A stretch of DNA of 64,000 nt from Allomyces macrogynus ATCC 38327 (Eukaryota > Blastocladiomycota > Blastocladiomycetes > Blastocladiales > Blastocladiaceae). The stretch covers positions 583,760 to 647,759 of the forward strand of contig GG745332.1 of the NCBI GenBank assembly GCA_000151295.1, given 5' to 3'. The notes under the pieces are model-generated. The model was not told where the DNA came from, searched no databases, and saw only the letters and a list, made by a program, of their open reading frames with translations. The position numbers were made by a program, and so were the translations under genes. Shown here piece by piece: positions 1 through 9,740 of this stretch; position 1 is the first letter of the stretch; each line of letters opens with the position of its first letter.

Positions 1-263
1 CACGTGGTCGGTTCGGTGGCGGGCACGAGCAGCGACGCAGTCGTTGTGGGCGCGTCGCCGCCCGTCGAGAATCCGGGAATCCAGCACGCACCCGACTCGG
101 ACCACGCGCAAGTCGACCACAGGAGCGCGGCAAATAGGACGCCGCAGTAGATGCACGGGCGGTGCGTCAGGTAGATGGACGCGATGAGAGCGACAACGAG
201 CAGTGGGCTTGCGGCCGGGGTCGGCAGGAAGACAAGCGGGATGAGGGCCTGAAGGCAGTACAT
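1..263 (-). CDS. BLCAP/BC10-like small membrane protein (3' end cut by window edge)
   Basis: Reading leftwards from an ATG at 263, 87 codons stay open to the window edge. The protein starts MYCLQALIPLVFLP, followed by a hydrophobic stretch, then THRPCIYCGVLFAALLWSTCAW and a Ser/Thr/Pro-rich tail. The MYCLQ start, the proline after the first helix, the RPCxxC motif and the second hydrophobic helix are the layout of the BLCAP (BC10) family, about 87 residues in animals. Here the tail is slightly longer, because no stop is reached. The family is a two-pass membrane protein of unclear molecular role, tied to growth control in animals. The gene is divergent from the peptidase gene to its right. 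Seen: the motifs and frame. Inferred: the family membership, from memory of the human protein. Confidence 0.72.
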   Translation of the reverse strand, partial: MYCLQALIPLVFLPTPAASPLLVVALIASIYLTHRPCIYCGVLFAALLWSTCAWSESGACWIPGFSTGGDAPTTTASLLVPATEPTT

Positions 264-885
264 GGTGGTAGGATGGCGTCGGTGCACGTTCGTGGGGCGA
301 AATGGGAGCGATCACGAAAATGGGACGTGAGTGAACAACGTGTGGGAGGGGGGGGGGGGGGGCGATCTGAACAAACGAAAATGGATTCAACGCGGGGGAT
401 TCCATTTTACTTTAGAACCGAGGGTCGAGTCTCTCGTTGATCGAAAAGTTGGCGGCGAATCCCTACCGTTTTGCTCCGAAACAGCGCGCCTGCCTCACAA
501 GCGCAGTTGGCGGGCTAGGTCACGGTGGAGAATGGTTATGGCGAGCTTCAGATCCATCTTGCAGCAAGTTAGAGCGGGAACTCGAATTCTGAAGGTCTCG
601 TTCTTGATGATTTTACCTTGATGGGTGTGTCGGCTGGTGAGAGGACACGAATCGCCAGCTCTCGTCATTTGGCGACCTGCAACCAAGTCACCGACAAGCC
701 GGGTTAGGTTACGGTCGCGCTGATCCGTGTTGATCGTTTTGCACGTCTCTCGCTTTCTGCTCGTTCTCCACTCCACAACAAGTTACCATTGCTTTTACGA
801 TCACTGAAACCTCAGGACCCAGTTCGACTGCTGGACAGCATACGTCTTGCTGCAATATCCGCATCATCAGCATTGTGGCGGCGCC
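264..885. other. Gene-free divergent intergenic region with a G15 tract
   Basis: This separates the BLCAP-like gene (-) from the peptidase gene (+) and should hold both promoters. A run of 15 G lies at 348-362. I see no convincing TATA box and no frame with protein-like composition; the open frames on both strands are those expected in GC-rich DNA. Confidence 0.6.
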
Positions 886-3800
886 ATGGCCTCGTTTTAC
901 TCGCGAAGCGCCCATCTCACGCGCGTACCGGTTCTTGTTGGCCGTACCATGATCAACAACAGTGCAAAGTCAACTGCCGTGACAGGAATCACAGGATCGC
1001 GCACGTTTTTGTCGATGCCAGGGTCTCGCTCGCTCAAGTATGATCGATGGTGGCGCTTGCACCGTGACTTAATGTACATTGACGGCTGACTCGCTCGGGC
1101 TTGGCAGAGCCCCGAAACCGCCAGCGATGCGCACCGGAAACACGGTGGACATGTGGGGCCAAAAGTGGGACGACCTGTTGCAGCACCTGAGAACGGACCA
1201 GCAGGTCAGTGCGGCCATTTTGAACACCATCTCGATTTGGACACACTAAACACATCGCTAACTCGACAATTGGTCTCTTTAGGCCCTGTTCCAGTTTATT
1301 GACGAGGAGAATAAGTGCGTATCCGACCTCCATTGCTACTTCATGTTGCAGGTTGGTTCGATGCATGTTTGGAACTGATCTTGCTCCATTTGCTCGTTCA
1401 GGCACGCCGATGCGTATTTTAAGCGCACGCGCAACTTGACCAAGTCGCTGTTCAAGGTGAGCGCTCCCTCGCCAAAGCCATCCGCGACGTCTTTCATTTC
1501 CCATCTGACTGCCGCTCCACCAGGAAATGAACGACTTTCTCCGCGTCGAGTCCACGCCGCGCCCCGTCCCCGACGTGACTGACGGGTGGGAGTACTGGTC
1601 TGAGACGACGCCTCGCGGTCCTGTGCACTACCGCCGTCGCCAATTCTCCAAAGAACCGCGCGAGCTCGTGCTGGACGCATCGCGCATTCCCGGCACGCTC
1701 AAAAAGGTCGGACTGAGCCCGAACCACCAGTTTATCGCGTACGTCGTCGAGGCCACTGGAAACGAGTGGGGCACCCTCTCAGTGCACGAGATTGGGTCCA
1801 AGGACCCGCCAGCGCAGGTGGAGAACGTCCGCGCGTTCAGTTTCGAGTGGGTCGATGACGAGACGGTTGCCTACACGGTGTGCAACGATCAGTTGCGTCC
1901 GGATCGCGTCGTGGTCGGCAAGTGGCGCGACCCGGTGGAGAAGCATACGACGGTGCATGTGGATCCGGTGGCGTTTATTGACGTGAGCAAGACCAAGGAC
2001 AAGGTGCTTTTGGGGTTACAACGACGCGCTGGCCTCGCGTTTGGACTGACGTTCTGCTCTCTTTTCGGCAGCGATTCGTCACCATCAACTGCAACACGTT
2101 GGAGTCGTCCGAGGTGCTCGCCATTGACACGCAGGCGCCGCTCGACCCGCCGCGACTGATTCAAGCGCGCGAGGACGGTGTTCAGTACTATGTTGACCAT
2201 CACACGGTACGTTTGGGCGCTCGCACACCGCCTTTTGGTCCTTGATGCGACACACCATAACTCATTCACGCCCCATGGCAGTCTCAATTCTACATTCTCA
2301 CCAACGCCGACGGCGCTGAAGACTTCAAGCTCGTCACGGCGCCGACCGCGACCCCAAGCAAGCAGTACTGGCGCGACGAGCAGGTCCCGCTTCCTGGTGA
2401 CAAGATCGAGGACATCGACCTCTTTGCCGACCACATTGTCATGTACGTCAAGCGCGGCGGCGCGAGTGCTGTCCAGGTGCGCGACGTTCAGGGCGAGACG
2501 GCCGGTGCCGTGCATGACGTGCCGCTGCCGCCCGGAACGACGGTGCAGCCGGGGATCAACATGGTACGGCTCGGATTGACATTGTTGACAACGATAACAG
2601 CGATTGACGCTGTGGGTGCCGTTGTGTTTGTAGGACTATCACGTGTCGTCGGTGCGCATGACGCTCCAGCACCCGTACGCGCACGCGTCAATTTTCGACT
2701 ACGACATGAAGAAGCGCCACTTGCTTCCGCGCCAGATCCAGCCGTTGCCCATCAAGGGTACATTCAGCTCGACTCCAGATCCGCTCGGGGTTTCACGCCA
2801 CTCACTCGATGTGTCCTCTTTTACGTTATAGAGTTTGATGCGAGCGAATACGACATTACCCGCGTGTGGGTCACGTCGCGCGACGAGCTGGCCCGGATTC
2901 CTGTCACATTGCTGCATAAGAAAGGCATGTCCCTTGACGGCTGGTACGTTGCGCGTAGATTGAAACAATCCTGGGCCTAGAGCATCGGACAACGGCTAAC
3001 GATTCCCTCCATGCGTGGTTTAGCAATCCGGTAAACCTGCGGGCCTACGGCGCGTATGGCATTTGCATGGAGCCGATGCTGCGGCTCGACACGCTCTCGT
3101 TGCTCAAGCGCGGGTGGATCGTGGCCGTCGCGCACGTCCGGTACGGCACGACGACCACCAATCCTGGCAAACTATGGTTCAAGTCTATTCATCATGTTGC
3201 GTTTATAGAGGCGGGTCCGAGCTGGGCCGGCAATGGCACACCGACGGCAAGCTGCTGGTCAAGAAGAACACGTTCCACGATGTGATCGACGTGGCCGAGT
3301 TCCTCTGCCAGCAGGGCTTTTCGCAGCCTGATTTGATGACGGCCACAGGCACGTCGGCAGGCGGGATGACGATCGGTGCGCGTTCCTCTTTAGAGTAAAT
3401 TCGGCGAGGAAATTCTGGCTCACAACAACTTTGCACCTCCTGTAGCTACCGCCGCGTTGTACCGCCCAGACCTCTTCCGCGCGATTGTCTTGCACTCGCC
3501 GTTTGTCGACGTGTTGACGAGCATGCTCGACAAGTCGCTACCGCTCACCCAGACCGAATTCTTGGAATGGTATGCGCTGCAATTTCTGATTCTATCCACC
3601 CAACTGGTCGACTGATTCATTCGTTTCTCCACCACAGGGGCAACCCGCAAGAATCCGCGGCCGTGTTCAACCTGATCGCCGACTACTCGCCATACGAGCA
3701 GCTGCGTCGCATCTGTGCCAACGACACCCCTCCCGCATCCCTCCCGGCACTCTTCGTCACGTCCGGTCTGCGCGACCAGCGTACGCCCGCATGGCAAGTC

Positions 3801-4085
3801 GCCAAGTTTGTCGGCATGTGGCGACACGTCCTGGCGCGCACCGACCGCTCGGCCGCGCGCGATTTGGTCTCGACGTGCGCGACCGACGGCGGGCATTTCG
3901 GCAACGACGAGCTGGGCCAATCGGGCCGGCTTGAGGACATGGCCGAGGAAGTCAGTTTCTTGCTCGATCAAGTGAGCGGCACGCACATGAAGCTGCGCAG
4001 CGAGATGGATGCCGAGGCGCGCAAGGCGCTGGGGGACGGGAATGCGCTCGCCAAGATTGCCGGGTTGCTCAAGGCCAAAATCTGA
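886..4085 (+). CDS. Oligopeptidase B-like serine peptidase (family S9A), 13 exons
   Basis: Exons: 886-1037, 1108-1204, 1283-1314, 1402-1456, 1524-2003, 2072-2206, 2282-2563, 2634-2757, 2832-2943, 3024-3140, 3209-3375, 3446-3569, 3638-4085, giving 774 residues. The order is that of prolyl oligopeptidases: a beta-propeller-like first two thirds, then an alpha/beta hydrolase domain. Visible motifs are HVRGGSELGRQW (about 526-538), the nucleophile in GTSAGG (Ser578), SPFVDVL, YSPY, an acid in GLRDQ (Asp672) and GGHFG (His712). These match oligopeptidase B, which cleaves short peptides after basic residues. The ATG at 886 has a strong context (GCGCCATGG). The first ~50 residues are rich in Arg, Ser and Thr with few acids and precede the usual PPA motif, so a mitochondrial presequence is possible. 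A 70-nt intron joins this leader to the conserved start. Confidence 0.9.
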
Positions 4086-4254
4086 GGACGGCGAGAGGAT
4101 TTTTTCTGGATTTTTTCTTGCATTTTAATATAATTGTAGAACAAGGATTAGGTATTCGCGTCTAATTTACAGTTTTCCGCCTTTGATCTGCAAGAACAGC
4201 GGGCAGGCACACACAAAACGACACGACCAACAAATGATCAAAATGGCGATGCAA

Positions 4255-5516
4255 TCATTGCCGCGACGACGCCTTACGCATCGGTGCACCGCCCGACTCG
4301 ATATCCGGCGACTTCCAATCCCCCGGCGTCCTCCATCCTGGCGCGTTGTACTCGGGCTCGACTGTCGCCGAGTGCGTCGCGCTCGTCTGCTGCCGGTAGT
4401 ACGCGTTCGGCACGGGTTCCGACAAAATTGCAGCCGCCGCCGCCTTGGAGCCCGTCTCCGAATAAGACCCCGTACCGATCCCGGCGCGCGCGACCGCTGG
4501 TGGTGCGGCAAACTGCACGCTGCGCGATCCCGCATTCGTCGACGGCACGGCGCCGGCGCTCGGCCATGCCGGTTTCGTGTTGCCCGCAGCCACGACGCTG
4601 GCCATTGGGAACTTGGACGTGATGGGCGTCGTGGTTGTCGGGTCCGACAATTCGTCGCCTGAGAGCACAGCCATGGCCTTGACCGAGTAAATCGCGTTCT
4701 GTGCGATCAGCGCGAGCAAGAACTGCTCGTTGTATGGTGCCGACGCGACGAGCGGGTTGAAGATGCCGAGGAACAGCGGCACGAGCACGACGAGCAGCAT
4801 GACAACTTCCTGCATGGTCGTGATCCCGTGGTTGTGGAACTGCTTGATGGTCACGTAACGCTGCGAAATGTGCGGGTTGTTGCGCGAGATCGACAGGTAC
4901 ATGGCGTCGGTGTAGAGCGCAATCGACGCGTAGCTGACAATGGCGGCCACGTCGGCAGCACGGTAGAACTTGTAAGTCGGCTCATACCAGGCCTTGCGGC
5001 TCACCCAACCGCCCGCCGAGTAGGCCCAGACGTGGAGGGCCGACGCGAGCAGGCACAGAACCGTGTAGAAGACTGTGTAGGACCACGCATAGTGTTTCCA
5101 GGATTTGGCGCGCATCGTGCTGATGGCCGTGCACCGGAGAAAGTTCATGTGCACGGGCACGACCGAGTAGAGGCGCTATATTATTGTCCACCGTTTCACA
5201 CGTTGTGGTCAGTCTCGGATCAAAAGGGAAAATCATGGTGGTGCAACCGTTGTTGATGTACCTTAACAATGCACAAGCCGACTGTTACCGGCCCCCACAA
5301 CGACCACGTCGGATCGACAAACCAGTTCGACACGGCAAACAAGATCAGGCAGTCGACGACCATGGCGACAGCTGTGCTGATCAGAACCGCGGTCTGTAAT
5401 GACCGGCCACTGTAGCGTTGCCAAACACAGTTGAAGGTGCCAATGTTGACGAGCAAACTCGGCAACGCGGTCGACAGACTCAGAATCCGGCTAATCAGCA
5501 ACTCGGGCTCTACCAT
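4255..5516 (-). CDS. Seven-helix membrane protein, paralogue A
   Basis: Exons 5516-5262 and 5175-4255 (intron 86 nt) give 391 residues. I count seven hydrophobic segments in the first ~260 residues, then a long polar tail rich in Ser, Ala, Thr and Pro, presumably cytosolic. Markers shared with the next gene to the right are LWGPVTVGL, a NPH motif after the fifth helix, LGIF, and SAPYNEQFLLALI in the last helix. I cannot place the family; the layout suits a receptor-like or transporter-like protein, but no GPCR signature is clear. The start at 5516 was preferred because the next gene begins with a similar hydrophobic block; the frame is open further upstream but without similarity. The intron lies between VK and RLYS and is absent at that place in paralogue B. 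Confidence 0.82.
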
Positions 5517-6998
5517 AATCGGGATATCCTTGGGTCGGGGGTGGGTACGCGTCGGTTCGGCAACTGGTGCAAGAGAGCGAACTGGTCGGCGTCGGAACGC
5601 GTCGTGGAGTCCGCGGGATCGGGTACAAGGGCGAGCGAGAGAACGTTGTCGTCGGAGCACCGACGGCAGAAGCGCGAGATGAGGACGAGGGTGGAGGAGG
5701 GCGAGAACAGAGCACCGGAGCAATCAACACAAGCTCAGGCAGCGTTTGGTTGTACAAATGACGGGGCGCGTGCGGTACTTGACGACACTAGGTGGGCGAG
5801 CCGCGCGCCGTTGGACCTGAGCCGAGCCGACACAGTTTGGTCCGGCAAATGGATGGAACGAGAGGATCGACGTCGTCGGGAGGCCGTCGACCCTGGCCCG
5901 GACGCGCGACATCAAACCTGCGGTAGTGGCTGACCGCTACGCTCCACGTCGTGTTGAGCATGGACGCCTTGGGTGCACCGAGGGCGCGAGCCGAGAACAT
6001 AACGAGTGCCATGGGGGACGGTCGGCGTGTTATGGAATGGTGCCGACTTGGTCGCGGCGGCGCACTGATCCCAGCCGGTTTCCGCTTGGCACCATTGCAT
6101 CGGCCGTTGCGCGTGGAGGTGCATGCCCTCGCGCCTTCTGGCATGTGCGCGTCCGTGATCTGGTTCTTGCCGGATCGCGTCGCGTCGTGCCATGTCCCGT
6201 ATCTTGTACAGTATCGTATCGAGCACGCCTTGTCGCATCGAAGGATGAACACACAAGACCGACTCACGGATCGGCATGATCACTGTTGCCGACGCGTCAA
6301 TCCTTGGCCACGGCCTGGAGCACACCATTGCATGCCGTCACCGTGCAGTTGCTCGTGGGTTGGTGGTGCCATGGCCCCGGCCGGCTGCGCCAGCATGCGC
6401 TGGCCTGCAAGCAAACGTTTCCCAAAGTTGGCGCGGCAAAAGGGTCGAGCCGGAACCATCCATGCAGGGCCCGAGCCTATTGCTGCAAGGTCCTTAATCG
6501 TGGCGGCGTGAATTTGCGACCAGTCGTCGAGGGCTGATGGTTGATGCACGTTTTGATGGGTCTGGCCGGTGTCAGGCCAGAATGATGTTTTCCGTTGCGC
6601 GAGTTGAAACAAGCCCAAACCAGGCCCAAACCAAATGTCGTGATGTTGGGCCTGTTCCACAAACGCGCCTGTCAAAAACACGTTTCGCGTTTCACGGCCG
6701 TTTCCCAACGAACGTTCCATTGCAGCTCAGCTCTACGCACGCCCACTCGATTCTGCCGACGAGCCGGTTGTCCAGAGCCAAATTAAATGAAAGGGCCCGT
6801 CTATTCCGTATTGCATGCAAGCTCCAAACGCGAAACGAAAAAACAAAAATCACAGCACGCCCAAAAAAACGCCCGTTGGACACTTGCCCATCCATGGCCC
6901 GCGCCAATCTCCAATAAGTACCGCGCCGCCGCCGCATGACTGCCACGGACCGGCATCCCGCAAGCAGACCGCGCCCGCGACCTTCTCCACCCTGCAGC
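5517..6998. other. Gene-free spacer between the two seven-helix genes
   Basis: About 1.5 kb holding the promoter of paralogue A and the 3' flank of paralogue B. Frames of up to ~190 codons occur on both strands, but they overlap one another, lack domain-like patterns and have no splice-linked extension. A short repeat of the GCCCAAACCA type lies near 6609-6635. I see no RNA gene. Confidence 0.55.
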
Positions 6999-8380
6999 TT
7001 ACTTCTGCACGGGCCGCATCTCGACCAGCGCCAGCGCCGACTTGTCGCCACCGTTCCCGCCCCGGCTGTAATCAACGACGTTCGGGTTCGCTCCCGTGGT
7101 CCTTGGCCCATTGTTCGCCGCGTACGGCGACGGCGGCCCGTACTGGGCCGGCGAAAACGGCGCCGCCAACCCATGCGGTGTCGCAGGCGACGAGAATCCC
7201 GTAGCCGACATGGTCGCAGTCGACCCCGTCAAATTCGACGACGTGTTGACGGTCAATCCGGACCCGGGCGGCTGGTGGTGCACGGCGCGCTGCGGCGCCT
7301 GGATCTGCGAACCCGTCTGGGACATGGGGATCCCGATTTCCGAGTGGAATTGGGACATGCCCATTCCCGTCTTGGACTGCGAGATGCCCCCGGTTGCTTC
7401 GTCGGTGTCGGACAGCGACGAGTCGCCGGGCAGGATGGCCGCGGCCTTGACCGAGTAGGAGGCGTTGAGCGAGATCAGGGCGAGCAGGAACTGCTCGTTG
7501 TACGGCGCCGACGAGACGGATTCGTCAAAGATGCCGAGGACGAGCGTCGACAGGACAATGATGAGCATCAAGAACTCGTAACCGACGTAGATTTCGCTCG
7601 GGTAGAATTGGCGGATCGTGGCTATCCGTTGGGAAACAAAAGTCGCGTCAGCCTGTGGTATCCAATCATCCAATTCTGAATGATGCCGGGTCCGCAAGCG
7701 TACCAAACCGCCGCTGCATGTGCGGGTTAGACTTGGACAGCGAAATAAACTTAATATCCGTGTAAATCGCGAGCCCTGAGTAATACAGCACGCACACGAT
7801 GTTAAGCACGCGGTAGACGTAGCGGTAGATGAACGACTCGTGCGCCTTGGACGAGACCCAATCGGCGGGCACGTAGGCGGCCAAGTGCGCGCAGGCCGTC
7901 AACACGCCCAGAAACGCGTAGATGCCGGTGTACATGACGGCGCGCTTGCGCGCGCGGCGGAACGACCGCACGATCGCCGTGAACCGCAAGAACACGAGGT
8001 GCGTGGGCAGCATCGAGTAGATCCGCTTGACAACGTTGAGGCCGACCGTGACGGGACCCCACAACGACCAGGCCGGGTCGAGCAGCCACTGTGTCATGGC
8101 AAAGAAAATGCCCACGTCGACGAGCATCCCAGCAATGGTGAATGTGATCACGGCTTTTTGTAGCGGCAGGCCTTTGTACCCGCAGAAGACGGCGTTCAGG
8201 ACTGGAAGTGGACCAGACGACGAGTGAGCCTTACCATTGCCCCGTGGAGAACAGCATCACAACCCATCAAAACGCACCCGAAATGTGCGTCATCAGCGAA
8301 GGCACGCTCGTCGTGAGCCCAGCAATATGGCTCAAAATCGACTCGCTCGATATCGACGACATAGTGAAAAGCGTGGCCAT
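6999..8380 (-). CDS. Seven-helix membrane protein, paralogue B
   Basis: Exons 8380-8278, 8201-7704 and 7621-6999 (introns 76 and 82 nt) give 407 residues. The protein aligns with paralogue A along the membrane part: PSLMTHISVLN with PSLLVNIGTFN, then LWGPVTVGLNVVKRIYS, SKSNPHMQRRF-ATIRQF, LGIF and SAPYNEQFLLALI. The tail is again polar, with Gln, Ser and Pro. The ATG at 8380 has a good context (ACCATGG). The second intron has a CTGAC branch-like sequence and joins RRF to ATIRQF exactly where A reads RYVTIKQF. Neither intron is shared with A. Function is unknown; a tandem duplication is clear. Confidence 0.82.
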
Positions 8381-9740
8381 GGTGGTGGTCGGTAGGGCGG
8401 GTATTGGTCGGTCGCAGCAGCAATTCGGCCAGCGTCCAGCGCAGCGCGGCGGAGAGGGAGAGAGAAAGAGAGCGGGCGAGGTCTAATCATTGCCATGATC
8501 GTTGTTAACAACTATTTCCCCGAACGACGCCACTTGTTGCCCTGGCACCACCCATCGTCAAACACCGGCATTCGAGCTCTCATTTCGAACATATGCGCGC
8601 GCGTATTTAATACCTGGGCGTCAAGAACGGCACGGCCAATGCGCGCACGGGTACAGATTATTTCGACAGCTTCGGCCGCGGTGACGTCCGTCGGCGGCGG
8701 GTGCCGGCAGCTGGAGGGTGCGTGCAGGTGCAGGCCGTGGGTGGCGGAAGACTCGAGACGACGAGCAGAACGAAGCAGCCAGTCCTGCACGCACCAGCGC
8801 GGGCGCGGGGGTGTCTGGCATTTATGTATCCGTTGCGAGGCGCTTGTGGGGCCGCATCATCGGCCATCGCCCCCCACGCTGACGTTGCGCAACCGGTCGG
8901 AACACGGAGGTGGCATCGTCGACGACCGGGAGTGGAGCAGAACACAACGAGTCTTGACGCGCGCAGTCAACCGTATCCCGTGGACGCTGCTCGGATGGGC
9001 AACACAATGGATTTGGAAGGGAAATGAGGGCAAGCGCCGGAGAAGGGACCGCTTTAGTTGCACGCGACGAACTGGCGTCGCCACAACATTCGCCAGGTTG
9101 AACAAGGGAGGTCGCAGGGCCTCAAGCCTCATGTCGTGCGCGCAATGTCCGTGACGCACGAGCGTCAAGCAGCGCACGCGTCGATTGTGGGATGATTTGC
9201 ACGCCCGCGATCATCAAATACTGCGGAATACCGCGCGGGCAGCGGATGGAGAGGTCGAGCGACAGTTCATTTGCCACGGGAGCGAGGCCGGGGTCATGGG
9301 ATGGACCAAGGCCGGTGCTGGTTGCCCCGTCGGCCGGAGTCAGGTGCGACGGCCCCTGCCGTGCAGTTTCGTGCATCAGGCACGCGCGACTGGCCCGAGC
9401 AGGAATGTTGATATTGCAACATTGGTGATGGGTGATAGTTCGCGTGGAGATCGCCTGACAAGAGTGTTCACGTCCGCCCATTAGCCACAAGTTGACCCCC
9501 TTAGCAAAGTCCCTAGACGAGTTGTTTCCCAAGGTTTAGACATCCCCTGCCTGGATTCAATTTTACAGAAAGAAACATTAATATTCATGGGAGCTCCCAG
9601 TCTCAGGACTTTGCCAAAGGCCTCTGACGCGCTTGCGCACTGACCGGGTTCCCTCTCCTCTCCACATTTCTCCCCTGGGTCGCACACTGGCCAATCACGT
9701 CGCAATCACCGATCCGATTTCCTACTAAGAAAAACTACAA
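8381..9740. other. Gene-free region downstream of Med14 and upstream of paralogue B
   Basis: About 1.4 kb. It holds a purine-rich GAGAG stretch near 8450-8480, likely part of the promoter of paralogue B, and the 3' flank of the Med14 gene. A frame of 219 codons (8495-9154, +) has no recognisable pattern and I do not call it a gene. Confidence 0.5.

Noticed and set aside
5418..5933. A 171-codon + strand frame over the promoter and start of paralogue A
   Set aside because: Rich in Arg/Glu/Gly as expected for the reverse of a coding strand; no conserved features.
6280..6720. A 146-codon minus-strand frame between the seven-helix genes
   Set aside because: Not similar to either neighbour and overlapped by several equally long frames on the other strand.
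8495..9154. A 219-codon + strand frame in the gene-free region
   Set aside because: No domain-like pattern, poor start context, many Arg/Cys/Trp as in shadow frames, and no splice partner.
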